Program-made: the position numbers and the translations under genes
In this document: positions 11,801 to 21,051 of the stretch, one piece after another
How the letters are laid out: the number at the start of each line of letters is the position of its first letter
Numbering within the stretch: the first letter of the stretch is position 1
The notes under the pieces: model-generated
Told to the model about the DNA's origin: nothing
The model's input: the letters and a program-made list of their open reading frames with translations, nothing else
Databases searched by the model: none
Assembly (NCBI GenBank): GCA_963781785.1
Contig: CAWAHD010000002.1
Span: 1,178,001 to 1,242,000 of the forward strand
DNA from: CAWAHD01 sp963781785
GTDB taxonomy: Bacteria; Planctomycetota; Planctomycetia; Isosphaerales; Isosphaeraceae
Direction: 5' to 3'
Length of the DNA: 64,000 nucleotides

Positions 11801-14800
11801 GGTGGTGGAGGGGGGCTATATGCCCGCCGTCGCTGTCACGTCCTTGAGCCTGGCCCTCGGGAACATCGACCCCGACACCGGTATGCCGACGCTGGACGGC
11901 CCCGACGCCCCCTCGGCGAGCAATCGGACCTCCCCGGCGAATGCCGACCCCGACACCCTCATGGCCTCGACCTTCGGGCAGGGGAGTTTTGCCATCAACG
12001 TGGCGCCCTTGATCATCGGCAACGCGGTCACCCTCAACCCGACCTACCCGGCGACCACGGCCATCACCGGGCCGATCGTGGGCGGCCCGATCACCATCAA
12101 CGGCACCAGCGAGATCAGCGGTTTCGGCAACGCCACCTGGATCACCGTCGAAGACGTGACCGACCCGGCCAACCCCAGGATCATCGCCGGCTTCAATCCC
12201 AACAATCCGGTCCCGACTCCGAATGCGGCCAACTCCACGAACGCCTTCGGCAACTTCTCGATCCCCTTGAACCCATTCACCGCCTTCAGCACCACAGGCG
12301 TGAAGACAATCGAAGTCTTCGCCACCGACGACGCGGGCTCGGTGGGCAACAAGGTGATCTACACCTTCAACTTCGACCCGGCCACGCAGTTGGTGTTCGA
12401 TCCCAACGGCGAGCCGCCCGCGACGGCCCTCCTGGGCTCGAACTTTGCGACTCCCACGCCTGTGCTTGTTGACGCCCTGGACGCGGCCGGCAACATCGAT
12501 CCCGCCTTCAACGGCCCGGTGACGATCTCGCTGGCGAACAATGCCATGGGCACGCTCGCGACGGGCACCTCGCTGACCGAGACCGCGGTCAACGGCGTCG
12601 CCACCTTCACCGACCTGGAAATCGACACCGACGGCACCTACCAGCTCGCCGCCGCCAACGCCGGCAATCCCGCCGCGATGGTCCCCGGCCTGACCACGGG
12701 CACCTCGACCTCGATCTACATCGTCGGGGCCGCCGCGAGCCTCTATGTCGTGACCGAGCCGCCCTTGAGCGTGGAGGCGGGTGCCTCCTTCGACGTCCAG
12801 ATCGGTGCCGATGACGCCTCCGGAAACCCGACCCCCTATTTCACGGGCACCGTATCGCTCGGGGTCTTGAACATCCCGAACGACCCCAGCCTGGGTGGAA
12901 CACTCACCGAGAACGTGAATAGCGCAGGCATCGCCGACTTCCCGGGTGTGATGCTCTTCCAGGTCGCCGGCAGCCCGTACAAGCTGCAAGCGACGAGCAC
13001 CGGGCTGACTTCGACGACAACCCGCGGAATCACGGTGACCCCGGCCCCGGCAACACAGTTCGTGATCCTCCCGAGCGGCGAGCCTCCCTCGAGCGTGGTT
13101 GCGGGCCAGGTGTTCCCGATGACGGTCGACGCCGAGGACCCGTACGGCAATCTCGACACGAACTTCGGCGGCTCGGTGACGATCGCTCTGCCCAGCATCA
13201 TCATGGGCACGCCCACGGTCACCGCGATGCACGGCGTGGCGAACTTCAACAACCTCTGGCTCCAGACGGTCGGGACCTACGAGCTTCAGGCCGGAATCTC
13301 CGGCGGCTCCCCGACCCCGGCCACCTCGACCTCCGTCACGGTCACGCCCAATCCGACGCCGGACATCATCGCCTGGGTGGACGAGCCGCCGATGTCGGTC
13401 GATCACGACACCGGCTTTGGAGCGGCGGTCCAGGTTGAGGATCAGTACGGCAACGTCGAGACCGGCTATAACGACAACGTCAATATCGCTCTGGACGTCA
13501 ACCCGACGGGTGCCACCCTGGGAGGGACCTTGAGCGTCCCGGCGTCTGACGGCGTGGCGGTCTTCGACGGGCTCACGATCAACAAGGTGAGCCCAGCGAA
13601 TAGCTTCTATACGCTCCAGGCATCGATCGCGAGCGTCACCTCGCCGGACTCGAGCGATATCGTGGTCACGCCGATTCCGGCGGTCGGACTCGAAATCGCC
13701 ACCCAGCCGATGTCGCCCGTCCAGGTCTTCCAGACGTTCGGCCTCTCGGTCACGATCTTCGACCAGGCCGGCGACCCGGACCCGGACTTCAACAGCAGCG
13801 TGACCGTGAGCATCGCATCCGGCTGCCGGCCGGGAGCGCTCTGGGAGGTGGCTTGACGACCGTCACCGCCAGCGGCGGCACCGCGAACTTCACCGGCTTG
13901 ACCCTCAACAAGGTCGGGTCGGTAACCCTTTCCGTGTCCGTGAGCGGTCTGGGCTCGGTGACCACCAATGCCATCACCGTCACTCCGGCCGGGGCCTCGC
14001 AACTGGTCCTGGTGACCGAGCCGCCGACCACCCCGGTCACCGCCGGCACGTCGTTCGGCCTCGAGGTCAAAGCGGAAGACCAGTACGGCAACCTGGCGAC
14101 GAGTTTCAACGGCAACGTGACGGCGGTCCTGTCGGCCAACCCCGGCAACGTCACGTTCGTCACCCCGGCCGGCGCCACGGCAACGAGCGGCCTGGCCTTC
14201 TTCACTGGCTTGACCGTGGATACGGCGGGCAGCGGCTACACCGTCCAGGTCACCAGCAATGGTGTGACCCCCGCTTTGACCCCCGCGACGAGCAACGCCT
14301 TCAGCGTGACGGCGGCCGCCGCCATGCAGCTCACGATCTCGCAGCCGGCCGACCTCCAGCCCGGTCAGACCCTCGACCTCACGGCCGGACAGACCTTCGG
14401 CCTCACGGTGGCGGTCGACGATCGGTACGGGAACCTGGCGACAACCTTCCATGGCCCGATCACGATCGCGCTCGCGAACAACCCCGTGGGCGGCACGCTG
14501 AATGGACTTCTCGGGTTGACGGCCGGCGGCGGCCAGGCTGCCTTCGGATCGCTCTCGCTGGACACCGCGGCGTCTCCCTACACGATCGTGGCCACAAGCC
14601 CCGGCCTATCGTCGGCGACGACCGGCTCGATCGACGTGGCACCGGCCACTGCGACCCAGCTTGTGCTCTCCGTCCCACCGCCCGGCACCATGGTTGCCGG
14701 CCACGGCTTTGGCCTGGCGGTCGAGGCCGAGGACCAGTACAAGAACCTCGCGACGAGCTTCACGGGCATCGTGACGCTCGCGCTGTCGACCAATCCCACG

Positions 14801-16103
14801 GGTGCGACCCTGAACGGACCGCTCACCTTCCCCGCGGCCGGCGGCATCGCGAATTCCCATGATTTGTACACGATCGATACGGCCGGCTCAGGCTACACCA
14901 TCGAGGCGTCCAGCCCCGGCCTGCCGTCCGTGACGTCGGCGACCGTCACGGTCACGCCCAGGCCGGCCTCGAACCTGTTCGTTCTGACTGAGCCGCCGTC
15001 ATCGGTGGCCACGGGCGCGACCTTCACGTTCGTCGTCCAGGCACTTGACGAGTTCAACAACGTCGATACGAATTATGACGGTCAGGTGACGGTGGCGGCG
15101 CCCGCGGGCTCGGGCGTGACTGTGGGAGGGACCACCACTCTCACGGCCAGCGCGGGGTTTGTAACGTTCACGGGGCTGACCTTGAGTGGATCGACCACCC
15201 CGGTAGCGCTCCAGGTCACGAGCACCGGACTCACCAGCACCACGACGACCGACATCGGCATCGCCGCGCCGGCGGTGGTCCAGTTCGCCACGACGAGCGT
15301 GAACGTCGTGGAAAACGCGGGCTCTGCCACACTCCAGATCGTGGCGCACGGGCGGCGTCGCGCAGGCCGTTTCGGTGAACGTGGCCACTTCCGGCGGCAC
15401 GGCCACCCCGGGAGTCAATTACACGCCGGTGAACCAGGTCGTGAATTTCGGCGCCGGCCAGAGCAGCCAGTCCATCACGGTACCGGTCAAGGACGCCGGC
15501 AATTTGAGCCAGGCTATGACCGTGAACGTGACCCTGAGCAACCCGGGTGGGGGCGCCAGTCTGGGAACGCCTTCCACGGCCACGGTCACCATCTTGAACG
15601 CCGGTCAGTCCACGGGCTCGGGCTCACTGCCTCCGCCGGTGACGCTGGGCAGCGTGCAGGAGGTCAAGAAGAATCACAAGATCTCGGAGATCGTCCTCGG
15701 CTTCAGCGGCGCGCTCAATGGCACGCAAGCGGCGAGCGTCACCGAGTACGGCCTGGTGACGGTGGGCAAGAAGGGCTCGTTCACGGGCAAGGGTGCCAAG
15801 GCGCTCAAGCTCAAGTCCGCGGTTTACAACTCGGCGAACAACACGGTGGACCTGTTCCTGAAGAAGCCTACTGTGTTCACCAAGAAGGTGCAGCTCACCG
15901 TGGACGGGCTGGCCCCCTCCGGGCTCGAAGACACCTACGGCCGCCTGATCGACGGCAACGACGACGGTCAGCCGGGCGGCAACGCCGTGGCCATTCTCAC
16001 GAAGAACGCGGCAACGATCACTGCGGTCAGGGGCGGGTCCGTCGTCGATGCGCTCCTGGCCAGCGGCGAACTGACCGGTTTGACCAAGGTTCGCAAGAAT
16101 TGA
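2846..16103 (+). CDS. Giant secreted multidomain surface protein (LEPR-XLL-like), four frame breaks
   Basis: About 4,400 residues if four single-base breaks are closed (near 10210, 11334, 13826 and 15344; the first three look like a missing C, G and C next to short runs, the last an extra G). The N-terminus has a basic stretch and LEGLESRTLLA at residues 36-46, like the LEPR-XLL signal of planctomycete exported proteins. In order: FG-GAP/VCBS-like repeats (about 470-860), a P/Homo-B-like jelly roll (about 870-1040), two more P-like domains (about 1600-1730 and 1835-2040), BNR/sortilin-like propeller sequence (about 2070-2870, e.g. GGIWKTTDF), nine Ig-like repeats of about 105 residues (nt 12370-15250), a Calx-beta domain and a conserved-looking C-terminal module. 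No protease active site is seen. Probably a cell-surface adhesin or matrix protein. The ATG is supported by GGGAG upstream. Confidence 0.85.
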
Positions 16104-16119
16104 TCGCGGGGGTTTTCAC

Positions 16120-16494
16120 TCACTCCTGCTCGAGAATCTCGCCGGTGAGCGAAACGCGGACCTCCCGGGTTTTGCCATCGGCGGGGTTCTTGCCGCGGAT
16201 CTCGTATGAGTGAAGTTTTCCCCCGAGCGCGATGTTCTTCCACGCCTCGTCGAGCTTGACGCCCGGGATGGCTTTCGTGGCGGCAGCGCGCACGTTCTCG
16301 GGGACATCCTCGAACTTGACGGCCTGTTTGGTCATCTCCGGCAGGTCATCGTGGTCTCCACAGCCCGGAAAGGCCAGGACCATGGCGACCAAGGCTGATG
16401 CCTGCAGGATTCGTGCCAGGCGTAGCCAGGCGCGGCTCTTGGAGCGGCCGCGCCCATACCAGCCCGACGCACCAGCGAGGGATTCAATAATCAT
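16120..16494 (-). CDS. PepSY-like lipoprotein
   Basis: A 124-residue protein. The ATG at 16494 is chosen because GAGG lies 9 bases upstream; an in-frame GTG at 16509 is the alternative. A basic N-region is followed by a hydrophobic segment and a lipobox-like LAFPGC, so export and lipidation are likely. The mature part (VPENVRAAATKAIPG ... HSYEIRGK ... VRVSLTGEILEQE) has the short helix plus beta pattern of PepSY-type domains, which often bind or inhibit partners at the envelope. It follows the DUF1559 gene on the same strand by about 30 bases, so the two may be cotranscribed. Convergent with the giant gene. Confidence 0.7.
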   Translation of the reverse strand: MIIESLAGASGWYGRGRSKSRAWLRLARILQASALVAMVLAFPGCGDHDDLPEMTKQAVKFEDVPENVRAAATKAIPGVKLDEAWKNIALGGKLHSYEIRGKNPADGKTREVRVSLTGEILEQE

Positions 16495-16524
16495 ACGAAA
16501 TGACCTCACCTCGGTTGCGAGTTC

Positions 16525-17606
16525 TCAATAGGCGTCGCCGCTGATGACTTCTCCCCCGGCAATCGAGCCGAGCGATCTCCACGTGGCGGCATCGACGGAC
16601 GTCTTGACGAAACGCACGCTGCCGTCGGCCAGGAGAACGTTGACTCCACCGGGGTGATAGCTTCGCGCCGTGATCGCTCCGTAGAGCGGTTGGTTCTTGC
16701 TGATCAAGAGGGTCAGGATATCGAGGTCCGCGCCGCTGGTGGGGTTGATGGCCGCTTTGTTGGGTGGGAACGCGGTGGTCATGCCGGTCTCCTGGGAGTT
16801 GCCGTCGACCCAGGCCGTGTGCCCCTGGCCGGGCGGACTGGCGTTGCATGCGGCGACCGACGTATATTCCGAGGCGACCGATAGGGGGGAGCATAGGGTG
16901 AAGGCTGCGCAGCCGTCGGCGAATTCAGGTTTGCTTCCGAGAACTGGCCGCCAACCTGGCAGAACGGGTTAAGCGCCTTGACGTCGGAGGCAAACAGAGT
17001 CTGGCTGGTTCCGTCGGTGAACTGGGCGATCCTCCGGCACTGGTTGGGACCAAAAACGCCACGGTTGGGCGGTCCGTTGTTCATGCCGGTCGCGAGGGAC
17101 AGGGCGTTCCAGATGTACCAGTCGCCTTCGTTGAATCCGTAGCAAGGCACGCGCGCATAAACGCCGGACGGAAAAGCGGTCATGCCGTCCTGGAAGGGGT
17201 CGCTCGGACAGAGGAAGCAGGTCAGGGCGAGCCCCACGACCGTCGAGTTCTGCACCGTCCGGTGCGTGAACGCGAAATTGATCGAGTTGAACGCCACGCC
17301 TTGTTCCATGAACGGCAGGATTCGAGCGTGGACGCTGAAGCCGTTGTAGTTGAAGACCCCTTTGAGCGTGCCTGCGATGTTGGAGGGCGGAAAAGCGCCG
17401 GTGATTCCCTCGTAGTTATGCAGGCCCAGCCCCATCTGCTTGAGGTTGTTGGCACACTGCATCCGCCGCGCGGCCTCGCGCGCGTTCTGCACGGCCGGCA
17501 ACAACAGGGCGATCAAGACACTGATGATGGCGATGACCACCAGGAGCTCGATCAATGTGAATCCCGCCGGTCTCGTTGTTTTCAGCATGGCTTTGATTGT
17601 GCGCAT
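16525..17606 (-). CDS. DUF1559 protein with type IV pilin-like N-terminus, one frame break
   Basis: About 360 residues. The N-terminus has the prepilin cleavage and hydrophobic helix GFTLIELLVVIAII, followed by LPAVQNAREAARRMQC, the usual start of the DUF1559 (SBP_bac_10-like) family that is greatly expanded in Planctomycetes. The C-terminus has the family ending GGVNVLLADGSVRFVK and GGEVISGDAY. A single missing base near 16908 splits the frame; the bridging sequence reads FTLCSPLSVASEYTS in the restored frame, which fits the family. The ATG at 17606 has a GGGGG site upstream. Probably exported and pseudopilin-processed; its molecular role is not established. Confidence 0.9.
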
Positions 17607-17782
17607 GTGACGCCCCCGTTGCGCCTCGATCGGGAAAAACATCGCGACTCGGATGTGCCGGTTCGTCCAGGCATACTGTCTATCACAATATCCCGGGAGA
17701 AACGAGGAGGCAGTCTCCGGGCGAACGGAATCGTATAATCGACCTGGGCGGCACGTGGGCCGCCGTCTTGAAGGGAACGATC

Positions 17783-18523
17783 ATGCCAGTTCACGACTGG
17801 ACTCGCGTCGACCCGGGCGTGTTTCACCATTTTCATCTCGAGTGGATCGGTGATCTCTCCCGAGTGCTGAATCGCGGCCTACTGCCGAGGGACTACTACG
17901 CACTCGCCGAGCAGATCGCAGGTGGTCTCGGGCCTGATGTCTTGACTCTTCGAGGGCCCACGAATGGTCTCCCCGTGGTCGACACACCCGCCGGAGTTGT
18001 CGCCCTGGCGGCGATCCCTCCGCGGGTCCACTTCCGGTCGCGTGCCGAGCCCGACCAGTATGCCGCCAAGGCCAGAACGGTCGTGATCCGGCACGTCAGC
18101 GGGCACCAGATCATCGCCATGATCGAGATCGTCTCGCCCGGGAACAAGAGTTCCCGTCACGCCGTGCGCGCCTTCGTGGATAAAGCGTCGCACGTGTTGC
18201 GTTCAGGGATTCACCTTGTCGTCATTGACCTGTTCCCGCCTGGTCCCCGCGACGCTCAGGGCATTCATAAAGCGATCTGGGACGAATTCATCGATGCTGA
18301 CTTTGCCTTGCCTCTCGACAAGCCACTCACGCTGGCGTCTTATATCGGCGGCCTTGTTCCCGAGGCGTTCGTCGATCCCATGGCGGTAGGCGCAACGCTC
18401 CCGGAGATGCCGTTGTTCCTCACGCCGGAGGTGTATGTCCCGCTGCCTCTGGAAGCAACGTACCAGTCGGCCTGGGAGGCTGTCCCGTCGTTTTACCGTG
18501 AGTTGCTGAGTGTCCCCGCGTAG
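17783..18523 (+). CDS. DUF4058-like protein
   Basis: A 246-residue protein starting MPVHDWTRVDPG, with AAGGGA 7 bases before the ATG. An isolated TATAAT lies at 17734-17739, but no matching -35 is clear. Recognisable segments are LLPRDYYALAEQIAGG, HQIIAMIEIVSPGNKSSRHA, LVVIDLFPPGPRD and VPLPLEATYQSAWEAV, typical of planctomycete proteins annotated as DUF4058 and reminiscent of PD-(D/E)XK-like nuclease cores (IEIVSPGNK). That fold is inference. The TAG stop codon is part of the first GTAG foot of the REP array that begins here, so the array abuts the gene exactly. Confidence 0.8.
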   Translation: MPVHDWTRVDPGVFHHFHLEWIGDLSRVLNRGLLPRDYYALAEQIAGGLGPDVLTLRGPTNGLPVVDTPAGVVALAAIPPRVHFRSRAEPDQYAAKARTVVIRHVSGHQIIAMIEIVSPGNKSSRHAVRAFVDKASHVLRSGIHLVVIDLFPPGPRDAQGIHKAIWDEFIDADFALPLDKPLTLASYIGGLVPEAFVDPMAVGATLPEMPLFLTPEVYVPLPLEATYQSAWEAVPSFYRELLSVPA

Positions 18524-19043
18524 GTCAGGCTTTCCAGCCTGACGTCCCCATCGTAAATCAGGCTTTCCAGCCTGACGTCCGGCGTAGGTCAGGCTTTCCA
18601 GCCTGACGTCCGGCGTAGGTCAGGCTTTCCAGCCTGACGTCCGGCGTAGGTCAGGCTTTCCAGCCTGACGTCCGGCGTAGGTCAGGCTTTCCAGCCTGAC
18701 GTCCGGCGTAGGTCAGGCTTTTCAGCCTGACGTCCGGCGTAGGTCAGGCTTTCCAGCCTGACGTCCGGCGTAAGTCAGGCTTTCCAGCCTGACGTCCGGC
18801 GTAGGTCAGGCTTTCCAGCCTGACGTCCCCATCGTAAATCAGGCTTTCCAGCCTGACGTCCGGCGTAGGTCAGGCTTTCCAGCCTGACGTCCGGCGTAGG
18901 TCAGGCTTTCCAGCCTGACGTCCGGCGTAGGTCAGGCTTTTCAGCCTGACGTCCGGCGTAGGTCAGGCTTTCCAGCCTGACGTCCGGCGTAGGTCAGGCT
19001 TTCCAGCCTGACGTCCGGCGTAGGTCAGGCTTTCCAGCCTGAC
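18520..19043 (+). repeat. Tandem array of 17 REP palindromes, 31-bp period
   Basis: Seventeen units start at 18520, 18553, 18584 and then every 31 bases to 18801, and again at 18834 and every 31 bases to 19020. Each unit is GTAG, stem GTCAGGCT, loop TTCC, stem AGCCTGAC (first G of the stem shared with the foot), followed by a spacer, mostly GTCCGGC. Variants: loop TTTC in the units at 18708 and 18927; foot GTAA in the units at 18553, 18770 and 18834. All units point the same way. The array lies 3' of the RAYT gene and opposite in orientation to the units 5' of it. Confidence 0.97.
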
Positions 19044-19115
19044 GCAACGACCCTTCCACTCCGGTCGGTGCTTGAACTAGCTCATCGCCTTTGTCTGTCA
19101 TGTCAATGCGTACGC

Positions 19116-19769
19116 TTACGGCTTTTCCTTGAATACGTACGCATCCCCCGGTCTCCAATCCCTTCGAAAACGTGCGGACGACCACGGCCATTCCTCGGGT
19201 CGCTGGCAGAGCCCCGCTGCGACAGGGTTATTCTCGATGTACGCGATGATGCGTTGCATCTCCTCGTCATCACGGGCCCAGTGGTCATAGGACTCATCCT
19301 GCCAGAACACCCGCCCTTGCGCATTCTGAAGCACGTTGATTTCGTGAGCAGTATATCCCTTGAGACCCTGGGTGACTCTCGACAGCTTCCAGCGCGGCAA
19401 GAGCAAGACATGGACGTGGTTCGACATGACGCACCATGCGAACAGATCGTAGCGCTCGCTTGCTCCGAAGATGACGGCGTCCTCCACGATCTTTGCCGCA
19501 CTTTCGTCCTTCAGGTGCATGGGGCCGTCAACCGCCCTGTCGAGGAATTGGTTGGCCGCGGCGAAGATGATCTTATTCTCACGAATCCGCCTTTGCGCGA
19601 TGGTCTCTCCCGGCCGATCCGCTTGGAATTCCAGTTCTCTCCGCTTGTTCGCCAACTCCTCGATCGCCGATTTGGGCATCGCGCCCTTTAAATTCCAGGT
19701 CAAGAAAATCGCAGTTCCCTCAGGAACATGGTGGGGCAGATGACGCGTGTAAGCGAATTGGTCGGGCAT
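19116..19769 (-). CDS. REP-associated tyrosine transposase (RAYT, TnpA-REP-like)
   Basis: About 217 residues from the ATG at 19769; a longer in-frame start at 19871 lies inside the adjacent REP units and is unlikely. The HUH metal-binding motif is in CVMSNHVHVLLLP, and YDHWARD and AYIENNPVAAGL match the conserved C-terminal parts of IS200-like Y1 transposases of the RAYT group, with the Tyr of AYIENN in the place of the nucleophile. These enzymes nick and rejoin single-stranded DNA at REP palindromes that carry a GTAG foot. Here such palindromes flank the gene in opposite orientations (17 units 3', 4 units 5'). The gene is intact, so the family may still be active. No terminal inverted repeats of a classical insertion sequence were seen. 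Confidence 0.93.
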   Translation of the reverse strand: MPDQFAYTRHLPHHVPEGTAIFLTWNLKGAMPKSAIEELANKRRELEFQADRPGETIAQRRIRENKIIFAAANQFLDRAVDGPMHLKDESAAKIVEDAVIFGASERYDLFAWCVMSNHVHVLLLPRWKLSRVTQGLKGYTAHEINVLQNAQGRVFWQDESYDHWARDDEEMQRIIAYIENNPVAAGLCQRPEEWPWSSARFRRDWRPGDAYVFKEKP

Positions 19770-19844
19770 GAATGAACCACTGCCTTCAAAGTCGGTCGGG
19801 CGTTCCAAACGGATGCGAATTCTTGGGCTGTATTCCAGGGGATC

Positions 19845-19958
19845 GTCAGGCTGAAAGCCTGACCTACTCAAGACCGTCAGGCTGGAAAGCCTGACCTACT
19901 CAAGACCGTCAGGCTGAAAGCCTGACCTACGCCAATCCGTCAGGCTGGAAAGCCTGAC
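19845..19958 (-). repeat. Four REP palindromes upstream of the RAYT gene
   Basis: Units start at 19845, 19876, 19908 and 19939 (spacing 31, 32, 31). The GTAG foot is on the minus strand, the same strand as the RAYT gene. Two units have a 3-base loop (GAA) and two the usual GGAA. Spacers are TCAAGACC twice and GCCAATCC once, unlike those of the array on the other side. The last unit ends 6 bases before the bioB stop codon. Confidence 0.95.
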
Positions 19959-19964
19959 GCGCGA

Positions 19965-20980
19965 TCAAGAAGCGCCCGCTTCCCGTTCCACCGCCAGCGC
20001 CATCGGCCGGATCCCCAGCTTTTCAAACAGCCGCTGATCCTTGTCCTGGGCCGGGTTGGGCGTCGTCAGCAGCTTCTCGCCGAAGAAGATCGAGTTGGCT
20101 CCGGCCAGAAAGCAGAGAGCCTGAACCTCGTCGCTCATCGACTCCCGCCCGGCCGACAACCGCACTCGCGATGCAGGCATCAGGATCCTTGCCACCGCGA
20201 CGGTCCGCACGAAATCGAGCGGGTCCACGGCGTGTGCTTCAGCCAGCGGAGTTCCTCCGGCCCGAACCAGCAGATTGATCGGCACGCTCTCCGGATGGAC
20301 CGGCAAGTTGGCCAGGGTCCGCAGCATCTCGGCGTGGTCTTCCCGGCTTTCGCCCATCCCCAGAATCCCCCCGCAGCAGACGCGCAGGCCCGCCGCTCGG
20401 ACATTCTCCAGCGTTTCCAGCCGGTCACGATAGGTGCGGGTGCTGATGATCTGCTCGTAATACTCCTCGGATGTATCGAGATTATGGTTGTAATAGTCGA
20501 GGCCCGCTTGTTCCAGGCGGACGGCCTGGGCCAAGGTTAGCATGCCCAGGGTCGCACAAGTCTCCATCCCCAGCGACTTCACGCCGGCCACCATCTCCGC
20601 CACTTGGTCGACTTCGCTGTCCCTGGGCGCGCACAGGCGGCGCCCATGCAGAACCGCGTCGCGCCCGATTCCCTGGCTTTCCGCGCCTCGGCCAGCACCA
20701 CCTCAGTCGTCAAAAGCGGCTGCGCGGCCAACCCCGTCTTGTAATGCGCACTCTGCGGGCAATAGGCGCAGTCCTCGGGGCAGCCGCCGGTCTTGATCGA
20801 GAGCAACGTCGAGATCTGGACCTCGTTCGGATCAAAATGCGCGCGGTGCACCGTCTGCGCCTGATAGATCAGGTCAGAAAATGGCATTTCCAAAAGCGAC
20901 AGCACCTCGTGCTCGGTCCAGTCGTGACGGATTGCCGGTTCGGGTCGATCGGCCGTTCGCGGTTCGAGGTTGAAAAGCAT
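19965..20980 (-). CDS. bioB: Biotin synthase, one frame break
   Basis: About 339 residues. Radical-SAM enzyme that inserts sulfur into dethiobiotin, the last step of biotin synthesis. The cluster motif is TGGCPEDCAYCPQS (CxxxCxxC). Other family landmarks are GATRFCMGAA, YYNHNLDTSEEYY, GGILGMGESREDH, SAGRESMSDEVQ and GANSIFFGEKLLTT. A missing base near 20636, just after the GAA block, splits the frame. The ATG at 20980 starts MLFNLEPRT; the gene is divergent from bioF with only 71 bases between the start codons. The 3' end is closely followed by REP units. No BirA-type operator is recognised between bioB and bioF. Confidence 0.95.
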
Positions 20981-21051
20981 GCGAGTCCCCTCTACAGTGC
21001 CTCGGATCGGAGTAGGAGCAATAGACGCAGTTCGAGAAAGGAAGTCAAGCC

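Noticed and set aside
11301..13406. Long open frame of 701 codons on the minus strand
   Set aside because: Antisense to the Ig-like repeat part of the giant gene; Arg/Gly-rich translation typical of shadow frames.
17734..17739. TATAAT as promoter of the DUF4058-like gene
   Set aside because: No -35 hexamer at a suitable distance; mentioned in the gene entry but not listed as a promoter.
18520..19043. CRISPR array (regular direct repeats of about 24 bases at fixed period)
   Set aside because: Spacers are 7 bases and almost identical, repeats are strong palindromes with a GTAG foot, and no cas gene is near. This is a REP array.
19770..19871. Longer start for the RAYT gene at 19871
   Set aside because: The extra 34 residues are partly translation of a REP palindrome (SGFQPDDP) and do not resemble the family N-terminus.
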